This document shows positions 1 through 6,278 of a DNA stretch of 8,860 nt, piece by piece. Source of the stretch: Candidatus Moraniibacteriota bacterium (lineage in GTDB: Bacteria > Patescibacteriota > Minisyncoccia > Moranbacterales > UBA2206); the NCBI GenBank assembly GCA_027351145.1, contig DAIEIZ010000072.1:1-8860 (forward strand), read 5' to 3'. Under the pieces are notes generated by a model. That model was not told where the DNA came from. It worked only from the letters and a program-made list of their open reading frames with translations, and searched no databases. Each line of letters begins with the position of its first letter. The stretch's first letter is position 1. The position numbers and the translations under genes are program-made.

Positions 1-233
1 ATGCCAAAACTAATTGGGGGTCATGCGGGCCGAAAAATAGTTTGAATTTCAATTGGCGGCTGATTATGGCGCCTGAGCGTGTTGTGGATTATGTCATCAT
101 CCACGAGCTGATGCATATCTTGGAAAAAAATCATTCGGCAAAATTTTGGAACAAAGTTGCAGCGGTGATGCCAGAATATAAACAAGCGCGGAAGTGGCTA
201 AGGGAGAATAGCAAGGTTTTGACGTTGGAATAG
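1..233 (+). CDS. YgjP/WLM-type zinc metallopeptidase, C-terminal part (5' truncated)
   Basis: The reading frame is already open at the window edge (first full codon at base 3) and ends with TAG at 231-233, so the N-terminal part lies outside. The visible 76 residues begin with WGSC, followed by LNFNWRL and APERVVDYVIIHELMH. This order is typical of the YgjP-like (DUF45) metallopeptidase family. The zinc site HELMH-x5-H is complete: HExxH plus a third His in NHSAKFW. The family is a soluble SprT/WLM-like hydrolase fold. Its physiological substrate is not settled, so I assign no specific reaction. A TTG at 42 could be taken for a start, but conserved family sequence lies upstream of it in frame, so it is internal. 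The family is clear; function is inferred only from the zinc motif. Confidence 0.87.
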   Translation, partial: AKTNWGSCGPKNSLNFNWRLIMAPERVVDYVIIHELMHILEKNHSAKFWNKVAAVMPEYKQARKWLRENSKVLTLE

Positions 234-254
234 CGGATAGGAATGGCTGATGGT

Positions 255-283
255 TTGCCAAAATCTAAAAACTAGTGTAAAAT
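255..283 (+). promoter_or_regulatory. Sigma70-like promoter for uvrA
   Basis: TTGCCA at 255-260 (5 of 6 to TTGACA) is followed after exactly 17 bases by TAAAAT at 278-283 (5 of 6 to TATAAT). Transcription would begin near 290, giving a leader of about 50 bases before the uvrA ATG at 339. It is the best two-box promoter in the window. I see no LexA-like palindrome overlapping it, so SOS control is not indicated. Confidence 0.6.
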
Positions 284-338
284 TTCTACCTAGTAATGGC
301 TCTGGCGTCTTTTAAAAAAATGTAACTCTTATTTCTTT

Positions 339-851
339 ATGTTAAAAAACAATCCCAAGGATCGCAGCAAGATTATTGTGCGTGGAGCGCGGGTGAATAA
401 TTTGAAAAATGTCAATGTGGAAGTTCCACGGGACAAATTAGTGGTTATCACGGGACTTTCCGGTTCGGGTAAATCTTCTTTGGCATTTGATGCAATCTAT
501 GCTGAAGGCAACCGTAGATATTTAGAGGGTATGTCCAGTTATGCGACGCAGTTTCTTGATGTGTCGGCCAAGCCGGATGTGGATAAAATTGAAAATCTTA
601 CTCCGACTATTTCGATTGATCAAAAAAGTATTGCACGCAGTCCGCGTTCAACTGTCGGGACACTCACGGAAATCTATGATTATTTGCGGGTGCTTTATGC
701 GAAAGTGGGCGTGCCACATTGTCCGCATTGTAAAACTCCATTGGAAAAAATTACCAACTCGGAAGTTTTGGATGATATGTTGGATTCTCCTGATAAGACT
801 AATATTGCCATTCTCGCAAAACTGAATGGCAAAGATCAAAGCTTGAAATAA
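339..851 (+). CDS. uvrA: UvrA, N-terminal fragment (ended by in-frame TAA)
   Basis: First 170 residues of the excision-repair ATPase UvrA, which as a dimer recognises bulky DNA lesions and loads UvrB. The Walker A motif GLSGSGKSS is at residues 39-47. The Q-loop region, with TISIDQKSIARSPRSTVGT, is at about 90-108. A CPHC pair typical of the start of the UvrB-binding region follows at about 130. Translation stops at TAA 849-851, corresponding to residue 171, inside the UvrB-binding domain. The following bases continue UvrA in the same frame, so this is a nonsense interruption, not a frameshift. Alone, this fragment lacks the ABC signature, Walker B and both zinc modules and would be inactive. 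The start ATG 339 has no Shine-Dalgarno but has an AT-rich leader like its neighbours. The stop may be a real mutation or a sequencing/assembly error. Confidence 0.9.
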   Translation: MLKNNPKDRSKIIVRGARVNNLKNVNVEVPRDKLVVITGLSGSGKSSLAFDAIYAEGNRRYLEGMSSYATQFLDVSAKPDVDKIENLTPTISIDQKSIARSPRSTVGTLTEIYDYLRVLYAKVGVPHCPHCKTPLEKITNSEVLDDMLDSPDKTNIAILAKLNGKDQSLK

Positions 852-854
852 AGG

Positions 855-3146
855 TTGAAAAGCGTCAGTCAGCTGGGTTATGCGCGGATTCGTCTTCGGG
901 GAAAGATAATGTCGCTCACTGAGGCGCTAGTTCAAAATGAAATAGAAAATGATGAACCATGCAATGCGGAAATTGTGATTGATCGGATAGTTCTGAACAA
1001 GAAAAATCCTGATCGCGAGAGAATCTTGGATTCAATCGAAACAGCTTTTAAACTAGGCAAAGGTGTGGCGGTTGTGATTAGGGACAATGAAACAGAAAAA
1101 ATGTATAATCGCGATTTTGTGTGCAAAAAATGTTTTTTTGAGGTTGCGGACATTACGCCAAAACATTTTTCTTTCAATAGTCCCGAGGGTGCTTGTCAAC
1201 ACTGCTCGGGCTTGGGTGTGATCAAGGAAATTGATGAGGATTTGCTGATTCCGAACAAAAATCTCACTCTCGCCGAAGGGGCAATTTTGTCGTGGAATAA
1301 ATCCGGCGGACGTTCAAGCGTGCTTTCGAGCGGAAACAATATCTTGAAAATGCTGGGGGATAAATATGGCTTTTCGATTGACATCCCGGTGAAAAAAATC
1401 AGTCGGGAACATTTGAACATCGTGCTCTATGGCTCAAATGATCCCAACATCATTTTCGAAGGCGTTATTCCGACGATGAAAAAGAAATATGAAGAACTGA
1501 ATTCCAACTATTTGCGCAGCGAAATTGAAAAATACATGATTGAAAAAGTTTGTCCGCTTTGCCTGGGCAAACGCTTGAAGGGCGAATATCTTTCCGTGCT
1601 TGTCGCTGGGAAATCCATTGATCAAGTAGTGGATCTATCGCTTGTGGAATTTTCTCGCTTTTTAGGGGAGTTGGAGAAAGCTAATCTGAGTAGCGCCAAG
1701 AAAAGTATTATTTTACCATTAATCAAAGAAATGAAAGCCCGCAGTGCTGCCCTTCAGAATGTAGGATTGGGCTATCTCTCACTTTCCCGCTCAGCTAATT
1801 CGATTTCCGGCGGTGAAGGTCAGCGCATTCGTCTTGCTACGCAGATCGGCTCGGAACTTTCCGGCATTACCTATGTCTTGGATGAGCCTTCGATTGGATT
1901 GCATAACCGCGATACGGAAAAGCTGATTGCAACGATGGAAGAATTGTGTGAAGCGGGAAATTCTCTCATTACAGTGGAGCATGATGAACAAATTATCCGC
2001 AGGGCCGATTGGATTATTGATATGGGGCCGGGTGCGGGCGAAGAAGGCGGCGAGGTGATTTTTTCAGGAGATTTGCAAAAACTTTTGAAATCCAAGACGG
2101 TCACGGCGCAGTATCTGAATGGAAAGCGGCATGTGGGAGACAGGAAAAAAGCGCGCAAGGGTTTGGGAAAATTTATCAAAATCCAAGGTGCGACGGAGCA
2201 TAATTTGAAAAATATCAACGTTAATTTGCCATTAGGAAAGTTTATTTCTCTCACTGGAGTTTCTGGTTCGGGAAAATCAACATTAGTGACGGACATTCTA
2301 TCCAAGGGTTTGGCAAAATATTTTTTCAACACGAAAGAAGCACCAGGGAAACACAAAAAAATCACCGGAATGGAAAATATCGACAAGGTGATTAGCATCA
2401 ATCAAGCGCCGATTGGTCGCACGCCACGCTCGAATGCCGCAACTTACACGGGAGTTTTTTCCCTTATTCGTGAGCTGTTTGCCGATACTGAAGAAGCACA
2501 CACGCGTGGCTATGATGCGAGCCGTTTTAGTTTTAATATGAAAGGTGGCCGTTGCGAAGATTGCCAGGGCGAAGGCAAGAAAAAAATTGAAATGCATCTC
2601 TTGCCGGATGTTTATGTGCCATGCGAAACATGTTCTGGCGCGAAATATAATCAGCGGACGCTTGAGATTGAATACCGCGGAGTAAATATTGCGGCAGTGC
2701 TTGATATGAGCGTAAGTTATGCTTTAGTCTTTTTCAAAAATTCTAAATTAGTGACGGAAAAATTAGCCACATTGGAAAAAGTCGGCTTGGGTTATTTAAA
2801 ATTGGGACAAAGTGCTGTGGATCTTTCCGGCGGAGAAGCGCAAAGAATTAAATTAGCAACGGAACTTTCGCGTCGTGCGACAGGTAAAACGCTCTATATT
2901 CTAGATGAACCAACGATTGGTCTTCACTTTGAAGATATTCGAAAACTACTCGGCGTTTTGGATGCGCTAGTGGATAAAGGCAATACCGTCTTGGTTGTTG
3001 AGCATAACGTTGATGTTATTCGCAATTCTGATTGGGTAATTGATCTTGGGCCGGAAGGCGGATCGGGTGGAGGAGAGATTGTCTTTGAGGGATCGCCGGC
3101 GGAACTCAAAAAATGCAAAGGAAGTTGGACGGGGAAATACCTCTAG
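855..3146 (+). CDS. uvrA: UvrA, remainder after the in-frame stop
   Basis: This continues the preceding fragment in the same frame. Read through, the protein is 935 residues, essentially the usual UvrA length. In that numbering, zinc module 1 is C262/C265...C286/C289 and ABC signature 1 (SGGEGQR) starts at 490. Walker B 1 is in YVLDEPSIGL. Walker A 2, GVSGSGKST, is at 640-648, and zinc module 2 is C739/C742...C762/C765. Signature 2 (SGGEAQR) starts at 830, followed by YILDEPTIGL. All catalytic and zinc-binding parts are therefore intact. The possible first codon, TTG 855, has AGG directly against it, too close for a normal ribosome site. ATG 909 has GGGG at 898-901, seven bases upstream, and is the better internal start. 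A product starting there would lack the first Walker A and half of the UvrB-binding domain. The gene ends with TAG. Confidence 0.9.
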   Translation: MKSVSQLGYARIRLRGKIMSLTEALVQNEIENDEPCNAEIVIDRIVLNKKNPDRERILDSIETAFKLGKGVAVVIRDNETEKMYNRDFVCKKCFFEVADITPKHFSFNSPEGACQHCSGLGVIKEIDEDLLIPNKNLTLAEGAILSWNKSGGRSSVLSSGNNILKMLGDKYGFSIDIPVKKISREHLNIVLYGSNDPNIIFEGVIPTMKKKYEELNSNYLRSEIEKYMIEKVCPLCLGKRLKGEYLSVLVAGKSIDQVVDLSLVEFSRFLGELEKANLSSAKKSIILPLIKEMKARSAALQNVGLGYLSLSRSANSISGGEGQRIRLATQIGSELSGITYVLDEPSIGLHNRDTEKLIATMEELCEAGNSLITVEHDEQIIRRADWIIDMGPGAGEEGGEVIFSGDLQKLLKSKTVTAQYLNGKRHVGDRKKARKGLGKFIKIQGATEHNLKNINVNLPLGKFISLTGVSGSGKSTLVTDILSKGLAKYFFNTKEAPGKHKKITGMENIDKVISINQAPIGRTPRSNAATYTGVFSLIRELFADTEEAHTRGYDASRFSFNMKGGRCEDCQGEGKKKIEMHLLPDVYVPCETCSGAKYNQRTLEIEYRGVNIAAVLDMSVSYALVFFKNSKLVTEKLATLEKVGLGYLKLGQSAVDLSGGEAQRIKLATELSRRATGKTLYILDEPTIGLHFEDIRKLLGVLDALVDKGNTVLVVEHNVDVIRNSDWVIDLGPEGGSGGGEIVFEGSPAELKKCKGSWTGKYL

Positions 3147-3210
3147 TTTCGAGCTATGATTTGTTTGATTAAGCGAAAGCCATAACATGTTTTTGTGCAG
3201 TATCTTTCTT

Positions 3211-4155
3211 ATGCAAAGCGAGCTTTCTCAAAAAATTCTTGCCACAATCGCGTACTATGATGTCTCAGATTATCCTTTGACTGTTTTTGAATTGTGGAAA
3301 TATTTGATCAGCAATCAACAATCAGCGGACAGTGATCAAAAAAATAACAAGGTGGTGATTGCGGATATAATTGATGCGCTGGAAGCTGAAGATTTAAAAA
3401 AACAAGTTGAAACTTTTCGTGGGTATTATTTTTTGCCAGGGCGCATTGATTTGGTGGCGCAAAGGATTGAGCGTGATAAAATTTCGGAAGAAAAATATCG
3501 AATAATTCGGTGGGTTGTTCGGTTTTTACGCTTCGTGCCGTTTGTTCGGATGATTTTGGTAACTGGGCGCGTGGCAATGAAAAATGCCAACCGAAAAAGT
3601 GATCTCGATCTTTTGATTTGTCTTGAAAAGGGCCGAATTTTTACCGGCAGGACATTGGTGACTTTCACCGCGCAACTTCTCGGAAGGAGGCGCCATGGAA
3701 AGAAAATTACCGATCGCATTTGTCTTAATTATTTTATTACAACCGATTCTTTGGAAATCGAGATGCAAGATTTATTCGCTTCTTCGGAATATTCTTTCAC
3801 ATTGCCTTTGTTTGGATTTGATTATTTTCAAGAATTTCAAAAAGCGAATAGTTGGATTGTGAAATATCACGAAAATTATACGCCAATTGAAACGCCTAAT
3901 TTAAAAATTATTTCTGATAATTATTTTTCCAAATTAATCAGACGATCGGGAGAAAAAATGTTTAATTTTAATTTTCTGGAGCAAAAGCTAAAAACTTGGC
4001 AAACAAAAAGAATTGCTTCCGATCTGCGTACCAAAAAAGCAGGCAGTCTCATTGTGGCAAATGATGATTCGTTAGTTTTTTTACCCGAGCCACAGGGGCC
4101 GAAAGTGTTTGAAGTGTTTAAGATGAAAATGGAAAAATTGGGAGAAAAGCAGTAG
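3211..4155 (+). CDS. Putative winged-helix / nucleotidyltransferase-like protein of unknown function
   Basis: A 314-residue soluble protein that I cannot name. Residues 1-85 (KILATIAYYDVSDYPLT, then DIIDALEAEDL and FRGYYFLPGR) look like a winged helix-turn-helix. The centre has VTGRVAMKNANRKSDLDLL (G119; S130, D131, D133), resembling the G-x-x-A...SDxD active-site loop of the Pol beta/MNT nucleotidyltransferase superfamily. The usual GS is GR here. No clear third catalytic carboxylate stands out in the following strand, CLNYFIT, so activity is uncertain. The C-terminal third is basic and helical. I chose ATG 3211 because its pyrimidine-rich upstream bases match those before the uvrA ATG. An in-frame ATG at 3187 would add MFLCSIFL, a hydrophobic stub unlike the rest. 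The gene lies 64 bases after uvrA with no terminator between, so co-transcription is possible. Alternative: a catalytically dead NTase-fold regulator. Confidence 0.7.
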   Translation: MQSELSQKILATIAYYDVSDYPLTVFELWKYLISNQQSADSDQKNNKVVIADIIDALEAEDLKKQVETFRGYYFLPGRIDLVAQRIERDKISEEKYRIIRWVVRFLRFVPFVRMILVTGRVAMKNANRKSDLDLLICLEKGRIFTGRTLVTFTAQLLGRRRHGKKITDRICLNYFITTDSLEIEMQDLFASSEYSFTLPLFGFDYFQEFQKANSWIVKYHENYTPIETPNLKIISDNYFSKLIRRSGEKMFNFNFLEQKLKTWQTKRIASDLRTKKAGSLIVANDDSLVFLPEPQGPKVFEVFKMKMEKLGEKQ

Positions 4156-4215
4156 AGACGCCCCGCCGAAATGTCCGCTTGACTAAGTCTTCCGTTTTTG
4201 CCAAAATAGAGGATG

Positions 4216-4242
4216 TTGGCACTCTAATATAATGACTGCCAG
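4216..4242 (+). promoter_or_regulatory. Degenerate CIRCE-like inverted repeat upstream of groEL
   Basis: The sequence is TTGGCACTC-N9-GACTGCCAG. The HrcA operator CIRCE is TTAGCACTC-N9-GAGTGCTAA. The left half matches 8 of 9, the right half 6 of 9, and the spacer is exactly 9. The two halves are complementary at 7 of 9 positions. The spacer contains TATAAT (4228-4233). TCTAAT (4223-4228) also lies 19 bases after a TTGCCA at 4198-4203, so a bound repressor would cover a possible -10 box. The site lies 129 bases upstream of the groEL start, the place expected for heat-shock repression. The right half is degenerate, so I treat it as probable, not proven. Confidence 0.45.
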
Positions 4243-4304
4243 AGAGAGGCTTTGGATTGACAAAGGAATGGGTGGATTTTTGTTAAAAATTAGCAGTGAG
4301 TGAT

Positions 4305-4333
4305 TTTTCCTGGTTATGAAACTTGTATATAAT
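4305..4333 (+). promoter_or_regulatory. Proximal groEL promoter
   Basis: A perfect TATAAT at 4328-4333 has a weak -35, TTTTCC (4305-4310), 17 bases upstream. Transcription would start near 4340, leaving a leader of about 30 bases, almost entirely A and T and without a Shine-Dalgarno, before ATG 4372. A TTGACA at 4257-4262 is a perfect -35 hexamer but has no good -10 at normal spacing. More than one groEL start is possible, one of them at the CIRCE-like site. Confidence 0.5.
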
Positions 4334-4371
4334 AGGCAAGGTTAAATAATAATTTTTTAAAAAATAAACTT

Positions 4372-6048
4372 ATGAGTAAAATTATCAAATTTGACGAAGA
4401 CGCAAGAAAGAGAATTCGAGCGGGAATTGACAAGGTGGCTGATGCAATCAAAATTACCATTGGTCCGAGAGGAAGAAATGTGATCTTGGATAAGGGCTTT
4501 GGATCTCCAGTTATTACTAATGATGGCGTTTCGATTGCCAAAGAAATTGAGTTGGAGGATAAATTTGAAAATATTGGGGCGGATTTGATCAAGGAGGTGG
4601 CCAATAAAACTAATGATACGGCCGGTGATGGTACGACGACCGCTACGGTTTTAGCGCAAGCGATTGTGAAAGAGGGCTCCAAATTGGTGGCGACCGGCAT
4701 GAATCCGATCAGTATCAGGCGTGGAATTGAAGATGCGAAAAATGATGTTGTAGCAGAACTAAAAAAGAATGCAAAAGCGGTTACTTCCAAGGAGGAAATT
4801 GCTCAAGTAGCTACAATTTCAGCGGAAAGCGTGGAAATGGGAAAAATGATCTCCGAAGTGATAACGCAGGTGGGAAAAGATGGTGTGGTGACCGTGGAAG
4901 AGTCGCAAACTTTTGGCTTGGAGAAGGAATTGGTCGAGGGGATGAATTTTGATAAAGGCTATATTTCTCCTTATATGATCACCAATAGTGAATCATTGAA
5001 GGCAGAAATGAAAGATGCCTATATTATCATCACTGACAAAAAGATTTCGACGATTGCTGAAGTCTTGCCGATCTTGGAAAAGATTACTGCGGGTGGAAAA
5101 AAGGATATCGTAATTATCGCGGAAGATGTTGATGGTGAAGCATTGACTACGTTGGTTGTGAATAAATTGCGTGGAACATTGAATGTGTTGGCTGTGAAAG
5201 CTCCGGAATTCGGGGATAACAAAAAAGCGATCCTGGAAGATATTGCGGTTATTACTGGGGGAAAATTAATTTCGCAAGAGTTGGGGATGAAAATGGAAGC
5301 AGTGGAGCTTAATATGCTCGGGCAAGCATCAAAGGTTATTGCCACTAAAGATTCAACGACAATTGTCGGAGGAAAGGGTAAGAAAAAAGAGATTGAAAGT
5401 CGCGTGGCGCAAATTAAAAAACAACTGAGTGCGAGTGAAAGTAAATGGGATAAGGAAAAGTTGCAAAAACGTTTGGCCAAAATTTCTGGTGGTGTGGCGG
5501 TAATCAAGGTTGGCGCAGCAACGGAAACAGAATTGACTTATATGAAACACAAGATGGAAGATGCGCTGGCGGCGACACGTGCCGCTTATGCAGAAGGAAT
5601 TGTGGCTGGGGGTGGCGTGGCACTTTTACGCGTAGCAACTAGCTTATCAACCAAGGCTGAAAATACTTTGGCAAATAATAAATTTAAGGCGGAAGGCTTG
5701 GAGTATGGCGTGGGCTATAAAATGCTTCTGCGCGCCTTAGAAGAGCCGGCAAAGCAAATTGTGGCTAATGGTGGGCAAAAAGATCCTGGCGTGGTAGTCT
5801 ATGAAATTACCAAAAATAAAGGTGTTAATTTCGGTTTTGACGCGAGTACTGGCGAATTTGTGCCGGACATGCTAAAAGCGGGGATTATTGATCCAATGAA
5901 GGTGACGCGTGCCGCTCTTGAAAATGCGGTCAGTATCGCTTCAATTTTTCTCACGACGCAAGCAGCAATTACTGATAAGCCGGAGAAAAAAGAATCGGGA
6001 ATGAGTGGCGGAATGCCGGGGATGGGAGGCATGGGTGGAATGATGTAG
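4372..6048 (+). CDS. groEL: Chaperonin GroEL (Hsp60)
   Basis: A complete 558-residue group I chaperonin that forms the tetradecameric folding chamber in the cytosol and hydrolyses ATP to fold enclosed proteins. ATP-site residues are present: GPRGRNV near the N terminus, D51 in NDGV, GDGTTTATVLAQ with D86, and D397 in MEDALAATRAA, followed by GIVAGGGVAL. These match E. coli D52, D87 and D398. The apical region keeps the leucines of LPILEK and the GEALTTLVVN helix that contact substrate and GroES, so a GroES partner is expected. None is encoded directly upstream or downstream, unlike the common groES-groEL operon. The tail GMPGMGGMGGMM is the usual Gly-Met repeat. The protein is about ten residues longer than the E. 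coli one, partly around NNKFKAEGLEYG. It is its own transcription unit, with a CIRCE-like site and promoter upstream and a terminator downstream. Confidence 0.98.
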   Translation: MSKIIKFDEDARKRIRAGIDKVADAIKITIGPRGRNVILDKGFGSPVITNDGVSIAKEIELEDKFENIGADLIKEVANKTNDTAGDGTTTATVLAQAIVKEGSKLVATGMNPISIRRGIEDAKNDVVAELKKNAKAVTSKEEIAQVATISAESVEMGKMISEVITQVGKDGVVTVEESQTFGLEKELVEGMNFDKGYISPYMITNSESLKAEMKDAYIIITDKKISTIAEVLPILEKITAGGKKDIVIIAEDVDGEALTTLVVNKLRGTLNVLAVKAPEFGDNKKAILEDIAVITGGKLISQELGMKMEAVELNMLGQASKVIATKDSTTIVGGKGKKKEIESRVAQIKKQLSASESKWDKEKLQKRLAKISGGVAVIKVGAATETELTYMKHKMEDALAATRAAYAEGIVAGGGVALLRVATSLSTKAENTLANNKFKAEGLEYGVGYKMLLRALEEPAKQIVANGGQKDPGVVVYEITKNKGVNFGFDASTGEFVPDMLKAGIIDPMKVTRAALENAVSIASIFLTTQAAITDKPEKKESGMSGGMPGMGGMGGMM

Positions 6049-6074
6049 GGATAAACAAGAAGGTGTTTTAAAAG

Positions 6075-6101
6075 AACGTCTATATGGATAGGCGTTTTTT
6101 T
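6075..6101 (+). terminator. Intrinsic terminator after groEL
   Basis: AACGTCTAT (6075-6083) pairs with ATAGGCGTT (6088-6096): nine base pairs including one G-T, with a four-base loop ATGG. A run of T at 6095-6101 follows directly. It lies 26 bases after the groEL stop and separates groEL from the histidine kinase unit. Confidence 0.85.
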
Positions 6102-6133
6102 CTTTATCAAAATTTCTAATGTCGGATTAAATC

Positions 6134-6176
6134 CAAAATAAAAAATATAAAAAACAAATCATGGTTTTTTATTTTG
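6134..6176. repeat. AT-rich 12-bp perfect inverted repeat
   Basis: CAAAATAAAAAA (6134-6145) is the exact reverse complement of TTTTTTATTTTG (6165-6176), with a 19-base loop. An alternative pairing, ATAAAAAAC (6147-6155) with GTTTTTTAT (6164-6172), gives nine pairs and an eight-base loop. The stem is nearly all A-T. It sits directly upstream of the kinase promoter, so the A-tracts may act as an UP element, or as a weak terminator. Confidence 0.5.
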
Positions 6177-6199
6177 CTCTATTGCGTTCTTTTTCTTTG

Positions 6200-6208
6200 T
6201 GGTATAAT
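6200..6208 (+). promoter_or_regulatory. Extended -10 promoter for the histidine kinase unit
   Basis: TGGTATAAT is a perfect extended -10 (TG-N-TATAAT). The -35 region is poor: TTGCGT at 6182-6187 lies only 15 bases away. This fits an extended -10 promoter, perhaps helped by the A-tract repeat just upstream. Transcription would begin near 6215, leaving a leader of about 64 bases that contains the hairpin at 6232-6261. Confidence 0.6.
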
Positions 6209-6231
6209 TCAAAAGTAAAATACAAAAAAGA

Positions 6232-6261
6232 ACTCGCCTTCGCTAGGGCTGTGGCGGAGTG
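6232..6261 (+). repeat. Leader hairpin upstream of the histidine kinase (copy A)
   Basis: ACTCGCC (6232-6238) pairs with GGCGGAGT (6253-6260) with one bulged G. Within it is TTCGCTAG-N7-GCGGAGTG (6239-6261). Nearly the same arrangement occurs before the response regulator at 7256-7277. It lies in the untranslated leader and ends 17 bases before the ATG. Its GC-rich arms stand out against AT-rich flanks. Role unknown: RNA structure, processing site or dispersed REP-like element. Confidence 0.4.
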
Positions 6262-6278
6262 AAGAAAAATAAAAAAAT

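Noticed and set aside
42..233. A stand-alone small gene starting at TTG 42
   Set aside because: The same frame is open to base 3 and codes for conserved family sequence (WGSC) upstream, so this is the end of a longer gene.
849..851. Stop codon reassignment as the explanation for the uvrA TAA
   Set aside because: TAA ends the histidine kinase gene normally at 7230-7232, and no other gene in the window contains an in-frame TAA.
1871..2401. Long minus-strand reading frame inside uvrA
   Set aside because: It lies opposite conserved UvrA ATPase sequence, has no recognisable domain or promoter, and is a shadow of the coding strand.
4239..4255. Six-base-pair hairpin CCAGAG / CTTTGG as a terminator of the NTase-like gene
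   Set aside because: It is short, has a G-T pair and no following T run, and overlaps the CIRCE-like site.
4257..4290. TTGACA at 4257-4262 as the main groEL promoter
   Set aside because: The -35 is perfect, but the sequence 16-18 bases downstream (around 4280, TTGTTA) is a poor -10.
4290..4316. Second CIRCE-like site beginning TTAGCAGTG just upstream of the TATAAT box
   Set aside because: The left half resembles the consensus at the first six bases, but at the 9-base spacing the right half matches only 4 of 9, which is near chance.
4314..5507. Minus-strand reading frames opposite groEL (4314-4790 and 5019-5507)
   Set aside because: Low-complexity Ser/Ile/Leu-rich translations opposite a strongly conserved gene, with no motif or initiation signal.
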